Shown here: positions 15,819 to 23,705 of the stretch, in pieces | How the letters are laid out: every line of letters starts with the position of its first letter | How positions within the stretch are numbered: position 1 is the stretch's first letter | Source: Arthrobacter sp. Edens01 | GTDB lineage: Bacteria > Actinomycetota > Actinomycetes > Actinomycetales > Micrococcaceae | NCBI RefSeq assembly: GCF_001307035.1 | Contig: NZ_LKIU01000007.1 | Span: 1 to 50,751, forward strand | Length of the DNA stretch: 50,751 bases | Direction of reading: 5' to 3' | Program-made: the position numbers and the translations under genes | The notes under the pieces: generated by a model | What the model saw: the letters and a program-made list of their open reading frames with translations, nothing else | The model's database searches: none | What the model was told of the DNA's origin: nothing

Positions 15819-16185
15819 GTGAAACTGCCGGGAGCTCCTGCAGCGACCACTGGTTGCCGTCCGGATCGCTGAAGTAGACAAAGGTGCCCCACTCCAGGGG
15901 TGCCAGCTCACTGGCCTGCACCCCGCCGTCCAGCAAATGCTGCCGGGCTTCCGCAGCGCTGGGCACCACGATCTGGATCCGCTGGCTGCCGGGGACCATG
16001 TCCGTGGTTCCTTCGCCGATCACCACTGAACAGGCTGAGCCGGGCGGGGTCAGCTGCACAAACCGCAGGCTGTCGTCCACCCGGTGGTCGTGATCGGCGG
16101 CGAAACCCACCTGGTTTACATAGAAGTGTTTGGCGGCATCGACGTCGGACACCGGCACGGGAACTAACTCGATTTTCCAGTCCAT
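15811..16185 (-). CDS. VOC-superfamily (glyoxalase/bleomycin-resistance fold) protein
   Basis: A small cytoplasmic protein of 124 residues with two beta-alpha-beta-beta-beta units: [19 protein letters not shown] at the start and [16 protein letters not shown] at the end. Members include metal-dependent isomerases and dioxygenases and metal-free binding proteins; the activity here is unknown. I start it at ATG 16185 because the family begins at MDWKIELV; a GTG at 16236 would add 17 residues of atypical sequence. It converges on nagB, and the two coding ends overlap by 8 bp with no room for a terminator between them. Confidence 0.85.
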   Translation of the reverse strand: MDWKIELVPVPVSDVDAAKHFYVNQVGFAADHDHRVDDSLRFVQLTPPGSACSVVIGEGTTDMVPGSQRIQIVVPSAAEARQHLLDGGVQASELAPLEWGTFVYFSDPDGNQWSLQELPAVSPI

Positions 16186-16286
16186 GCCCGGGACGCTACG
16201 CCCGGGCTTTAGAGGCTGGAAGAGCTGCGCGGACACCTTTTGTCCGCAATGACGTGGGTCGGACGGGAATAAGCCTGCTTAGTATC

Positions 16287-16301
16287 GTGTTGGCACAACA
16301 C
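16287..16301. promoter_or_regulatory. 15-bp inverted repeat abutting a start codon
   Basis: GTGTTGGCACAACAC has perfect 6-bp arms around GCA and ends on the base before ATG 16302. A possible -10 element, TAGTAT (16280-16285), lies just upstream. I see no ribosome site, so the transcript may have a very short leader. The repeat could be an operator. Confidence 0.4.
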
Positions 16302-17168
16302 ATGACTGAGCAGACTGAAAACACCCTGTCCGCAACCATCGACCTCAAGGACCTGGGCACCGTCAGGCGCCTCGGGTTCGGGGCCATGCGCATTGTTGGC
16401 CCCGGTGTCTGGGGCGAGCCGGAAAGCCGCGGAACCGCCGTCGAGGTGGTGCGCCGCGCCGTGGAGCTGGGCGTCGACTTCATCGACACCGCAGACTCCT
16501 ACGGCCCCAACATCAGTGAAGAGATCATTGCCGAAGCGCTCTACCCCTACCCCGACGGTGTGCGGATCGCCACCAAGGCCGGGTTCGTGCGCACCGGACC
16601 GGACGAGTGGATTCCGCTGGGCCGCCCCGAGTACCTGCGCCAGCAGGCGGAACTGAGCCTGCGTAAGCTCAGGGTTGATTCCCTGGACCTGTTCCAGCTG
16701 CACCGTATTGACCCCACAGTCGACGCCGAAGAGCAGTTCGCCGTGCTGCGGGACCTGCAGCAGGAAGGCAAGGTCAAGGCCCTTGGCCTGTCCCAGGTCA
16801 GCGTCGAAGAGCTCCAGGCGGCAGAGAAGTACTTCACCGTCTCCACAGTGCAGAACCGCTACAACCTGACCGACCGCTCTTCGGAAGACGTCCTGGATTA
16901 CGCCACCGCCAACGGGATCGGGTTCATTCCCTGGGCTCCGATTTCTGCCGGTGAACTGGCCCAGCCAGGGGGCGTCCTGGACGAGGCCGCCAAGAAGCTT
17001 AACGCCACCACCTCCCAGGTTGCCCTTGCCTGGCTTCTGCAGCGTTCACCGGTCATGATGCCCATTCCAGGCACCGGCTCGGTGGCCCACCTTGAAGAGA
17101 ACCTCGGTGCCGGGGACCTGGTGCTGGACGCCGACACTTTCGCGGAGATCGACGCCGCCGCAAGCTGA
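16302..17168 (+). CDS. Aldo/keto reductase
   Basis: An NADPH-dependent oxidoreductase of 288 residues with a TIM-barrel fold. The catalytic residues are visible: Asp and Tyr in [10 protein letters not shown], Lys in RIATKAGF and His in DLFQLHRID. The cofactor region includes [16 protein letters not shown] near the C-terminus. It resembles the general group of bacterial oxidoreductases such as YdbC or PLR-type reductases; the substrate is unknown. The ATG at 16302 has no ribosome site but follows a possible promoter and an inverted repeat. A DJ-1/PfpI gene follows after 50 bp, so the pair may answer to aldehyde or carbonyl stress (inference). Confidence 0.92.
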   Translation: MTEQTENTLSATIDLKDLGTVRRLGFGAMRIVGPGVWGEPESRGTAVEVVRRAVELGVDFIDTADSYGPNISEEIIAEALYPYPDGVRIATKAGFVRTGPDEWIPLGRPEYLRQQAELSLRKLRVDSLDLFQLHRIDPTVDAEEQFAVLRDLQQEGKVKALGLSQVSVEELQAAEKYFTVSTVQNRYNLTDRSSEDVLDYATANGIGFIPWAPISAGELAQPGGVLDEAAKKLNATTSQVALAWLLQRSPVMMPIPGTGSVAHLEENLGAGDLVLDADTFAEIDAAAS

Positions 17169-17218
17169 GTTTGCCGGCCCACCCGCTGACTGACTCCCCC
17201 AATGGAAGGACCCACACC

Positions 17219-17920
17219 ATGAACAACATCCTGATGGTTGTCTCCGCAGCCGATTCCCTCACCATGAAGGACGGCTCCAAGCACCCCACCGGCTTCTGGG
17301 CCGAGGAACTGGTCGAATCACACCGCACGCTGCTCGAAGCCGGTCACCGCATCACGTTCGCCACCCCGGGCGGCAAGACCCCCACGGTGGACCGGATCAG
17401 CCTCCAGCCCGACCAGGCCGGAGGCGAGGAGAAGGCGGCGCACCTGTCGTCCTACCTTGAGGAGCTGCGTCCGGAGCTGGAAGCCCCCATGGCGCTGGCG
17501 GACGTCGCACCCCTGGAGTACGACGCCGTAGTGATCCCGGGCGGGCACGGCCCCATGGCGGATCTCGCCTCGGACTGGGACATGGGACGGATCCTGATCG
17601 CGGCAAACGATGCGGGCATGCTCATTGCCCCGTTCTGCCACGGCCCGGCGGCACTGCTTAGCGCTGAAACCCCGGAAACAGGATTCGCTTTCTCCGGCCG
17701 CCGACTCACCGTTTTCACGAACGAAGAAGAACTGAACGGCGGCACTGGCGAGAACACCCCCTGGATGGTCGCTGACGCCCTCGCCGAAAAGGGTGCAGTC
17801 GTCGATTCCGGTCCCGCCTGGGAGAGCTTTGTCGTCACCGACGGCAACCTGATCACCGGGCAGAATCCGCAGTCCAGCGTGGACGTGGCCCGCCAGGTCC
17901 TGGCGTCCCTGCCCGACTAG
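17219..17920 (+). CDS. DJ-1/PfpI-family protein (type 1 glutamine amidotransferase-like domain)
   Basis: A 233-residue cytoplasmic protein. The nucleophile elbow IAPFCHGPAALL gives the Cys140-His141 pair, and an acidic residue (Glu29 or Glu30) in FWAEELVESH follows the usual DJ-1/Hsp31 pattern. Relatives act as glutathione-independent glyoxalase III, deglycases or chaperones. GGAAGGA (17204-17210) lies 8 bp before the ATG. Its position next to an aldo/keto reductase fits detoxification of reactive carbonyls, though the sequence does not prove an activity. Confidence 0.9.
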   Translation: MNNILMVVSAADSLTMKDGSKHPTGFWAEELVESHRTLLEAGHRITFATPGGKTPTVDRISLQPDQAGGEEKAAHLSSYLEELRPELEAPMALADVAPLEYDAVVIPGGHGPMADLASDWDMGRILIAANDAGMLIAPFCHGPAALLSAETPETGFAFSGRRLTVFTNEEELNGGTGENTPWMVADALAEKGAVVDSGPAWESFVVTDGNLITGQNPQSSVDVARQVLASLPD

Positions 17921-17940
17921 ATCTTTGGCAGACTGTTCCC

Positions 17941-18783
17941 ATGACTGTCCTGATTGCCGGCTGCGGTGACCTGGGCACGGAAGCCGGCCTGCGGTTCGCC
18001 GCGGCCGGCTTTCCCGTGCTGGGGTGGCGCCGTTCGCCCGAAAAGATTCCCGCGCCCCTGGCAGGCCGGGCGGCCGACCTCACCGGAACGCTTCCGCGGG
18101 TTCCCGCGGATACCGACATTGTGGTGATCTGCGTTGCCGCCGGTGAGCGCACCGAGGCGGCCTACCGCTCGGCATACGTGGACGGCACATCGAATGTACT
18201 GGATGCCCTAGAGCGCGACGGTGTCCAGCCGCAGCGCATCCTTTTCGTCTCCTCCACCGCCGTCTACGGAGACGCAGACGGCGGCTGGCTGGATGAAGAC
18301 TCCCCCACTGCTCCTGCCTCGGTGACCGGTGCCGTCATCCGTGAGGCCGAGGAACTGCTGCACTCCCGGCGGCCCGATGCCATAGTGCTGCGGCTGGCCG
18401 GAATCTACGGGCCGGGCCGCACCCGGCTGATCGACCAGGTCCAGGCAGGGGCAGCGGACCCGGGTCCGGGCCAGCTGACCAACCGGATCCACCGGGACGA
18501 CGCAGCGGCCGCCGTCGTCCATCTGACCACCGGCGTGGCGGACCCGGCTTCGCTGTATCTCGGAGTGGACAACGAGCCCGTGGAGCAGCGTGATGTCCTC
18601 ACTTTCCTGGCCGGGGAACTCGGCACCGAGCTGGGGCCGGCCGCGCCGTCGTCCTCATCCCGCGGCGGAAACCGCCGCCTGTCCAACGCCCGGCTGCGCT
18701 CCACCGGATTCGAATTTACCTATCCGACGTTCCGGGAAGGGTACCGCGCGGTGCTGGCCGGGCAGGGTATGCGCCACAGCTGA
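17941..18783 (+). CDS. NAD-dependent epimerase/dehydratase-family protein (YeeZ-like)
   Basis: A 280-residue Rossmann-fold protein. The dinucleotide-binding motif is AGCGDLGTEAG at residues 6-16. The extended-SDR active region follows, with FVSSTAVYGDADGG containing the Ser and Tyr, then RLAGIYGPGR and NRIHRDDAAAAVV. The usual YxxxK Lys is not obvious, as in the YeeZ subgroup, so the protein may bind a nucleotide sugar without classic catalysis. It starts 20 bp after the DJ-1/PfpI gene and could share its transcript. Function unknown. Confidence 0.85.
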   Translation: MTVLIAGCGDLGTEAGLRFAAAGFPVLGWRRSPEKIPAPLAGRAADLTGTLPRVPADTDIVVICVAAGERTEAAYRSAYVDGTSNVLDALERDGVQPQRILFVSSTAVYGDADGGWLDEDSPTAPASVTGAVIREAEELLHSRRPDAIVLRLAGIYGPGRTRLIDQVQAGAADPGPGQLTNRIHRDDAAAAVVHLTTGVADPASLYLGVDNEPVEQRDVLTFLAGELGTELGPAAPSSSSRGGNRRLSNARLRSTGFEFTYPTFREGYRAVLAGQGMRHS

Positions 18784-18931
18784 GCGGTTAGACCTGGGCG
18801 TATCGCCCGGCGCTGGCGGCTGGGTTCCGATGCCGCGCTCTTCAGCCGGAGGTGAACACCAGGGTCCGCTGACCAGCCGCGATCAGCCGCGTTGGCGGAG
18901 AAGAACCGGTGGCTTGCCCGTGCCTTGGTCA

Positions 18932-18990
18932 GGCGGTCCGGCTTCGGTAGGCGTCCCCGGGCTTTGGGCAGGCGTCCGGGCTTTGGGTCG
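18932..18990. repeat. Imperfect tandem repeat of about 20 bp, three copies
   Basis: Units beginning GGCGGTCCGG, GGCGTCCCCGG and GGCGTCCGGG start at 18932, 18950 and 18971. The last two continue with GGCTTTGGG. The spacing varies from 18 to 21 bp. Confidence 0.55.
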
Positions 18991-19029
18991 GCGCGGAATT
19001 CCTTCACTTTGGGACTCCCCTGCCGGTTC

Positions 19030-19200
19030 GGGACATTCCTGCCGCGGCGCCGCGCAGGAAAGTCCCAATCTGGCAGGCATGTCCAAAACCGCAGGGAACC
19101 GGCCCTGGCTTGGTGCCCAATCTGGCAGGAATGTCCCAAACCGCAGGGAACCTGCCCCGGATTCGTGCCCAAACCGGCAGAAATGTCCCAAACCGGAGGG
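19030..19200. repeat. 52-bp tandem repeats with an inverted copy of their core
   Basis: Two full 52-bp units (19064-19115 and 19116-19167) agree at 46 of 52 positions. A third, partial unit runs from 19168 to about 19200. The core GGCAGGAATGTCCC (19124-19137 in unit 2) recurs in exact reverse complement, GGGACATTCCTGCC, at 19030-19043, upstream of the array. The head-to-head arrangement also gives a 12-bp inverted repeat with one mismatch around the GC-rich centre at 19042-19054. The 52-bp period rules out a coding repeat. Confidence 0.8.
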
Positions 19201-19255
19201 CCGAGTAGCCGCCGCCGCAGTAGCAGCCGGCGCCGCCGCATCCAGCGACGCCACG

Positions 19256-20722
19256 TTAGAGCTGCGGGTACCGTCCCGCCCAGGGGCGGAGCACCTCGAT
19301 TGCAGCACCCACACGGAAGACGGATTCCTCCGCAAACGGGTGGCCCACAATCTGCACCCCCGTGGGGACCCCGTCGGCGCCAAACCCTGACGGCACAGCC
19401 AGGACCGGACACCGGTTGGCGATGTTGAACGGCGCGGTCAGGTGCCCTTCCCAGTAGTGCTGCAGCCGGGATCCAGCCACCTCGATGCCGTCAAGGTACT
19501 CTGCATCGGCGGCCAGGGAACCGGCACCGGATGTTGGGCACAGCAGCACGTCGAATCCGTCCATGACATCAGCCAGCTCCGACTGGATCTTCGCCTCCGC
19601 CGCCAGCCCTTCAACCAGGGTCCTGCGCTCGGCAGCCACCCGGGCGTCTGCCATGAACCGGCGGGTGTAGGAGGCCAGCGAGTCTTCGGTCCCGGCAGTG
19701 GCCTCCTCCATGGCCGGACCCAGAATGTGGCCGAAGTGGGTGAAGATCGTGTCCCGGATTTCCGCAGTGGTCCATGGCAGTTCCACTTCTTCGACCACGG
19801 CTCCTGCTGCCTGCAGGGTTTCGGCGACTGCGCGGGTGTTGGCTTCCACGGCAGGGTCGAGCGGATAGTCGCCCAGCCGCAGGCAGAGTGCCACCCGCAG
19901 CCCGGCCGCATTCCCGGCGTCGTCGAACTCCAGCGGCAGCGTGCCCGGCCCGCCGAAGGAGGAGTGGTCCCCCGGGTGCCGGCCGGACATCACGTTGGCG
20001 AGCAGCGCCGTGTCCGCAACGGTACGCGCCATTGGTCCGTCTCCGCGGTACCAGTCGACGGACAGCGGAGCCAACCCGGGAATCCTGCCATAGGGGGCTT
20101 TGTACCCAACGGTTCCGGTGAAGGCCGCCGGAAGCCTGGTTGACCCGGCAATGTCCGACGCCGTTGCAAGCGGTGCCAGGCCGGCAGCCAGTGCCGCTCC
20201 CGCGCCTCCGGAGGACCCGCCCGGGGAACGCTCCAGATTCCACGGATTGCGTGTCACTCCCCACATGGGGCTGTGCGTCACTGTGGCACAGCTGAATTCC
20301 GGCGAGGTGGTCCGTGCGTGCACGATTCCGCCGGCAGCACGGATACGCTCCACCACGGGATGGTCGGCCGTGGCTACTGCACCGGCCTGGGCAAGCAGTC
20401 CCTGGGAGAAGCTGCGCCCGGCCAGGGCGTGCTTCTCCTTAGTCGCCACCGGCAGTCCCAACAGGGACCGCCGGCCGGCGCTTCCCCGCAGGTACTCTGC
20501 TTCCGCACTGCGGGCCTGGACCATTGCGTCGTCGAACATGGTTTCCGTGAACGCATTGACCGAATCATTTGCCGAAGCGGCGCGGTCAATCATGGACTGC
20601 AGCAGTTCCACGGGAGACAGCTCCCGGGAACGGAACAGTTTCAGCGCAGTGACGGCGTCCAGGTAATGCAGGGGCTGTCCCTGCGCCGGTGCGGGGAGCT
20701 CGCCGGTGGCCGGTGTGCTCAT
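19256..20722 (-). CDS. Amidase (amidase-signature family)
   Basis: Hydrolyses a carboxamide to acid and ammonia; 488 residues. The Ser-cisSer-Lys triad is K95 (PVATKEK), S170 (SPGGSSGG) and S194 (DIAGSTRLPA). The spacings of 75 and 24 residues are the same as in characterised amidase-signature enzymes. The substrate is unknown. A GatA role is unlikely because gatB and gatC are absent. Its ATG overlaps the stop of the M20 hydrolase gene (ATGA), so it is the last gene of the unit LysR, transporter, M20 hydrolase, amidase, which points to stepwise breakdown of an amide- or ureide-containing compound. Confidence 0.92.
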   Translation of the reverse strand: MSTPATGELPAPAQGQPLHYLDAVTALKLFRSRELSPVELLQSMIDRAASANDSVNAFTETMFDDAMVQARSAEAEYLRGSAGRRSLLGLPVATKEKHALAGRSFSQGLLAQAGAVATADHPVVERIRAAGGIVHARTTSPEFSCATVTHSPMWGVTRNPWNLERSPGGSSGGAGAALAAGLAPLATASDIAGSTRLPAAFTGTVGYKAPYGRIPGLAPLSVDWYRGDGPMARTVADTALLANVMSGRHPGDHSSFGGPGTLPLEFDDAGNAAGLRVALCLRLGDYPLDPAVEANTRAVAETLQAAGAVVEEVELPWTTAEIRDTIFTHFGHILGPAMEEATAGTEDSLASYTRRFMADARVAAERRTLVEGLAAEAKIQSELADVMDGFDVLLCPTSGAGSLAADAEYLDGIEVAGSRLQHYWEGHLTAPFNIANRCPVLAVPSGFGADGVPTGVQIVGHPFAEESVFRVGAAIEVLRPWAGRYPQL

Positions 20723-21978
20723 GCTGCCGGACCCGTGGCCTGATCCGTCAGGGCACCGTGCACGAGCTTCCAGCCCAGTTCGGTGAGCGCGTCCAGTCCG
20801 GCAACCATGTCCTCGTCCTTGGTGAACTCGCGCTCACAGTGCGAGACCCCGTCAACGGAGGGAATGAAGAGCATGACGGTGGGCGCGATGCGGTTCAGCG
20901 CCACCGAATCATGCCCGGCCATGGTCTGGATCCGGCGGATCCCCAGCCCCAGCTCAGCGGCAACCTTCTCCGCCAGTTCGAGGCCTTCCTCCGGGTAGTA
21001 CTGGATGCCGCGGATATCGAAGTCGTTCACGTTGATGGTGATGTCGTGTTCGCGGGCGATGGCATCGATGTCGGCGAGCAGGGACGCGCGGGCTTCGCTG
21101 ACGATCTCCGGTGATGCCGAGCGCAGGTCCGCCACCAGGTGGACCCGGCGGGCGACGACGATCGGCGAGTTCGGCTCCAGTGTCATCCGCCCCACCGAGG
21201 ACACCAGCGCTTCTTCGGCGAACTTCTTCGTCACGTCATGGACCAGCAGCACCACCTTGGACGCCGCCACCAGGGCATCGTGCCGGTCTGCCATGGCAGT
21301 GGCGCCGGTGTGCGACTGTTCGCCGAGCACCTCGATGTCCAGTTTCTGGGTGTACCAGGAATAGTCGACGGCGCCCAGCGGCAGCTGCTCGCGTTCCAGG
21401 ATGCGGCCCTGCTCAATGTGGATTTCCGCGTAGCTGGCCACTTCCGGCCGCTCATCCGTGCCGAGGTAGCCAATTCCGGACAGGGCCTCCCGGACGGAAA
21501 CCCCGGCAAGGTCACGGACCTCCAGCATGGCTGCTTCATCCATGAGCCCGGCAAACACTGAACTGCCCATGATGGACGGGGCGAACCGCCCGCCTTCCTC
21601 GTTGAACCAGTTCACAACCGCCAGGTTGAAGACCGGAGTTCCAGCGCCGGACTGAAGGCGCTCGGTGATCCGGGAGGCGGCGTGCAGGCCGGCGATCACG
21701 CCGTACGCGCCGTCGAACCGGCCGCCCAGCGGCTGGCTGTCCAGGTGCGAGCCAACCAGCACGTACGGTGCGCCGGGAACCAGCTCGATCAGCGCGAACA
21801 TGTTGCCGATGCTGTCCACACGCACCTCCCAGCCCCGGGCTTCGGCGTAGGCGGCAAACCAGTCCCTGGTCTGCTTGTCTTCAGCGGTGGCTGCTTGCCG
21901 GTCGACGCCGTTGGCTTCGGTGGCGCCAATGGCGGCGACGTCGTGGAAATCCTTCAGGAAGGCCTGGGATGAAGTCAT
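20719..21978 (-). CDS. Zn-dependent M20 hydrolase (N-carbamoyl-L-amino acid / allantoate amidohydrolase type)
   Basis: A 419-residue cytoplasmic hydrolase of the M20 peptidase family, carbamoylase branch. Metal ligands appear in order: VGSHLDSQPLGGRFDGAYG (His, Asp), NEEGGRF (Glu), EIHIEQG (His), and GHDSVAL...GVSHCEREF (His near the C-terminus). A dimerisation insert lies in the middle. The family removes carbamoyl groups from N-carbamoyl amino acids, allantoate or ureidoglycolate; sequence alone does not separate these. The operon with an amidase and an MHS transporter suggests hydantoin, ureide or carbamoyl-amino-acid use. Confidence 0.92.
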   Translation of the reverse strand: MTSSQAFLKDFHDVAAIGATEANGVDRQAATAEDKQTRDWFAAYAEARGWEVRVDSIGNMFALIELVPGAPYVLVGSHLDSQPLGGRFDGAYGVIAGLHAASRITERLQSGAGTPVFNLAVVNWFNEEGGRFAPSIMGSSVFAGLMDEAAMLEVRDLAGVSVREALSGIGYLGTDERPEVASYAEIHIEQGRILEREQLPLGAVDYSWYTQKLDIEVLGEQSHTGATAMADRHDALVAASKVVLLVHDVTKKFAEEALVSSVGRMTLEPNSPIVVARRVHLVADLRSASPEIVSEARASLLADIDAIAREHDITINVNDFDIRGIQYYPEEGLELAEKVAAELGLGIRRIQTMAGHDSVALNRIAPTVMLFIPSVDGVSHCEREFTKDEDMVAGLDALTELGWKLVHGALTDQATGPAA

Positions 21979-22032
21979 GGTTCTTTCCTTTGGTTCAGGC
22001 GGGCTTGGTCCGTGCGGCTGTACCGAGCGGCG

Positions 22033-23376
22033 CTAGCCCATGCGGCCGCGGGTTTCCGGCACTTTGGTGAGGGTGAGCAGCAGCAGCACGATCACGGCTG
22101 CAGCACTCATGTAGAAGCCCGGCGAGTACGCCACGTCCGTCGCGGCTACCAGTGCGGTGCCCACGAACGGTGCGGTTCCGCCGAAGATGGCATAGGCAAC
22201 GTTGTAGCTGATGGCTGCGGAGGTGAAACGGGTCTTGGTGGTGAAGATTTCCACGAAGAAGGTGTAGCAGCCGCCGCCGTAGATGCAGAGCGGAATGACA
22301 AAGAGCAGCTGGCCCAGGATGGCCAGTCCCAGCACGCCGCTGGTCACCAGCATGAAGCAGGGCACGGCGAAGACGGCCAGTGCAGCCGAGCCGGCAATCA
22401 GCATGGGCTTGCGGCCAACCCGGTCCCCTATGATTCCGCCCAGCGGCAGGAGCAGTGCGTAGAACGCCATGGCTGCGGCGTTGGCCAGCAGGGACTGGTC
22501 CCGGCTCAGGTTTCCGGTGGTCTGGACGTAGGAGACGAAGTACCCGGAGAGGAAGTAGAAGCCCATTGCGGTCAGGCCCATCACGAAGATGACCTGCAGC
22601 ATACGGACCTTGTTGGTGCGGAAGGTCTCGCGGATGGGGCTGTATTCCTTGGTCTGGTTCTTGGCCAGGACTGCCTTGAAGACTTCGCTTTCCTCGGTCT
22701 TGGCGCGGATCCACAGGCCGAAGAGGGACAGCGGCAGTGCCAGCAGGAACGGGATGCGCCAGCCCCAGCTCTGGAAGTCGGCGTCGCTCATAGACTGGCT
22801 GAGGATCAGGATCAGCGTTCCGGCCACCACGGAGGGCAGCGCGGTGGCAGCGAGGGTGATGTTGAGCCAGAAACCGCGGCGGTTCGCCGGCGCGTGCTCA
22901 AAGACGAACGACGGCGCGCCCACCGATTCACCGCCTGCCGAGAATCCCTGCACCAGCCGGCAAAGCACCAGCAGGGCCGGAGCCAGCGCACCAATGGTTG
23001 CGTAGGTCGGAAGCAGTCCGATGGCTGCAGTCGCCGCACCAATGGACACGAGGGTGATGTAGAGGACCCGGCGCCGGCCAATCTTGTCGCCCAGAGCACC
23101 GAAGAACAGTCCGCCCAGCGGCCTAATCAGGAAGGCGACGCCGAAGGTGGCGAAAGTGGACAGCAGCCCGATGAAGGCGCTTTCACTGGGAAAGAAGAGC
23201 TGTGAGAGAACCACGGCTGAGAGGCCGTAGAGGGCGAAGTCGTAGAACTCAATGAACTGGCCAACGCTGCCGCCGGCCAGGACACGCTTCTGCATGCCTG
23301 TAATGCGGGGCTTGGCACCTTCCGCCGGAGCGGACTGGACACTGGTGTCGTGCGGAGTCACTTCGTTCGTAGTCAT
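22033..23376 (-). CDS. MFS transporter, metabolite:H+ symporter (MHS) type
   Basis: A proton-coupled importer with 12 predicted membrane segments, 447 residues. It has the sequence hallmarks of the MHS group: GQFIEFYDFALYG in the first helix, RPLGGLFFGALGDKIGRR in loop 2-3 and RLVQGFSAGGESVGA in helix 4. This group includes KgtP, ShiA, ProP and citrate carriers and imports organic acids or zwitterions. In this operon it probably brings in the compound attacked by the M20 hydrolase and amidase. I chose ATG 23376, with GGTGG 5 bp upstream; ATG 23394 is an alternative. The M20 gene begins 54 bp after its stop. Confidence 0.92.
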   Translation of the reverse strand: MTTNEVTPHDTSVQSAPAEGAKPRITGMQKRVLAGGSVGQFIEFYDFALYGLSAVVLSQLFFPSESAFIGLLSTFATFGVAFLIRPLGGLFFGALGDKIGRRRVLYITLVSIGAATAAIGLLPTYATIGALAPALLVLCRLVQGFSAGGESVGAPSFVFEHAPANRRGFWLNITLAATALPSVVAGTLILILSQSMSDADFQSWGWRIPFLLALPLSLFGLWIRAKTEESEVFKAVLAKNQTKEYSPIRETFRTNKVRMLQVIFVMGLTAMGFYFLSGYFVSYVQTTGNLSRDQSLLANAAAMAFYALLLPLGGIIGDRVGRKPMLIAGSAALAVFAVPCFMLVTSGVLGLAILGQLLFVIPLCIYGGGCYTFFVEIFTTKTRFTSAAISYNVAYAIFGGTAPFVGTALVAATDVAYSPGFYMSAAAVIVLLLLTLTKVPETRGRMG

Positions 23377-23560
23377 GAGAGCCACCGTACGCATTCCGCG
23401 TTGAGCGGTCGTTGCCTGCGGTTTCCGTGAAGTAACGCGTTGTCAGCCGGTGTAACAAGTGCGTTTCCCGAAGCGGGTCCGGGTGCCGGATGCTGCGTAA
23501 TACCGAGGAAACATGGTTCTGGACTTCTCAACTGCACTCCTGGTGGTCAGTGCCGGCGCT

Positions 23561-23600
23561 CAGGGGCAGGAGTCCCGCAGTGGTGCGGATCTTGCCCCTG
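23561..23600. terminator. Nested hairpin between LysR and transporter genes
   Basis: An outer perfect 8-bp stem CAGGGGCA / TGCCCCTG (23561-23568 with 23593-23600) encloses a perfect 5-bp stem CCGCA / TGCGG (23575-23579 with 23584-23588) with a 4-base loop. It may end the LysR transcript or attenuate the operon. No T tract is present. Confidence 0.45.
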
Positions 23601-23637
23601 CATAACGGCAGGGCAGAGATGATGATGGGTCCACTCT

Positions 23638-23653
23638 GGTGATCCAGATCACA
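23638..23653. promoter_or_regulatory. CRP/GlxR-like binding site
   Basis: GGTGATCCAGATCACA matches the TGTGA-N6-TCACA pattern of CRP-family regulators at nine of ten defined bases. It includes a perfect GTGAT / ATCAC dyad. In actinomycetes GlxR-type cAMP regulators use this pattern to link carbon status to catabolic genes. The site is 262 bp from the transporter start, so its target promoter is not certain. Confidence 0.5.
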
Positions 23654-23705
23654 GATGTCCAGTTCATGTTTCTGAACAGAATGATCGATTTTTCTGATGC
23701 GAGAA

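Larger units (their letters stand above)
18784..19255. other. 472-bp region without a gene, rich in short repeats
   Basis: This stretch lies between two genes that converge on it. I find no plausible coding sequence, as reading frames through it lack ribosome sites and family resemblance. It holds an imperfect roughly 20-bp repeat (18932-18990), an inverted repeat (19030-19067) and 52-bp tandem repeats (19064-19200), listed separately. Confidence 0.7.
23377..23705. other. 329-bp control region between the LysR and transporter genes
   Basis: No gene is visible. The region carries a nested hairpin (23561-23600), a CRP/GlxR-like site (23638-23653) and a short inverted repeat, GTTCA / TGAAC (23662-23677). 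All lie on the 3' side of the LysR gene and upstream of the transporter operon, so they can act on both. No promoter close to the consensus was found. Confidence 0.6.

Noticed and set aside
15900-16301. Extension of the aldo/keto reductase gene upstream to 15900
   Set aside because: The extra residues are antisense to the VOC gene and unlike the family; the barrel begins after ATG 16302.
19064-19200. Possible CRISPR array
   Set aside because: The 52-bp units are contiguous, vary along their whole length, have no distinct spacers, and no cas genes are near.
22012-23205. 397-codon plus-strand open frame opposite the MHS transporter
   Set aside because: Gln/Glu/Gly-rich translation without membrane or domain features; the transporter on the minus strand is certain.
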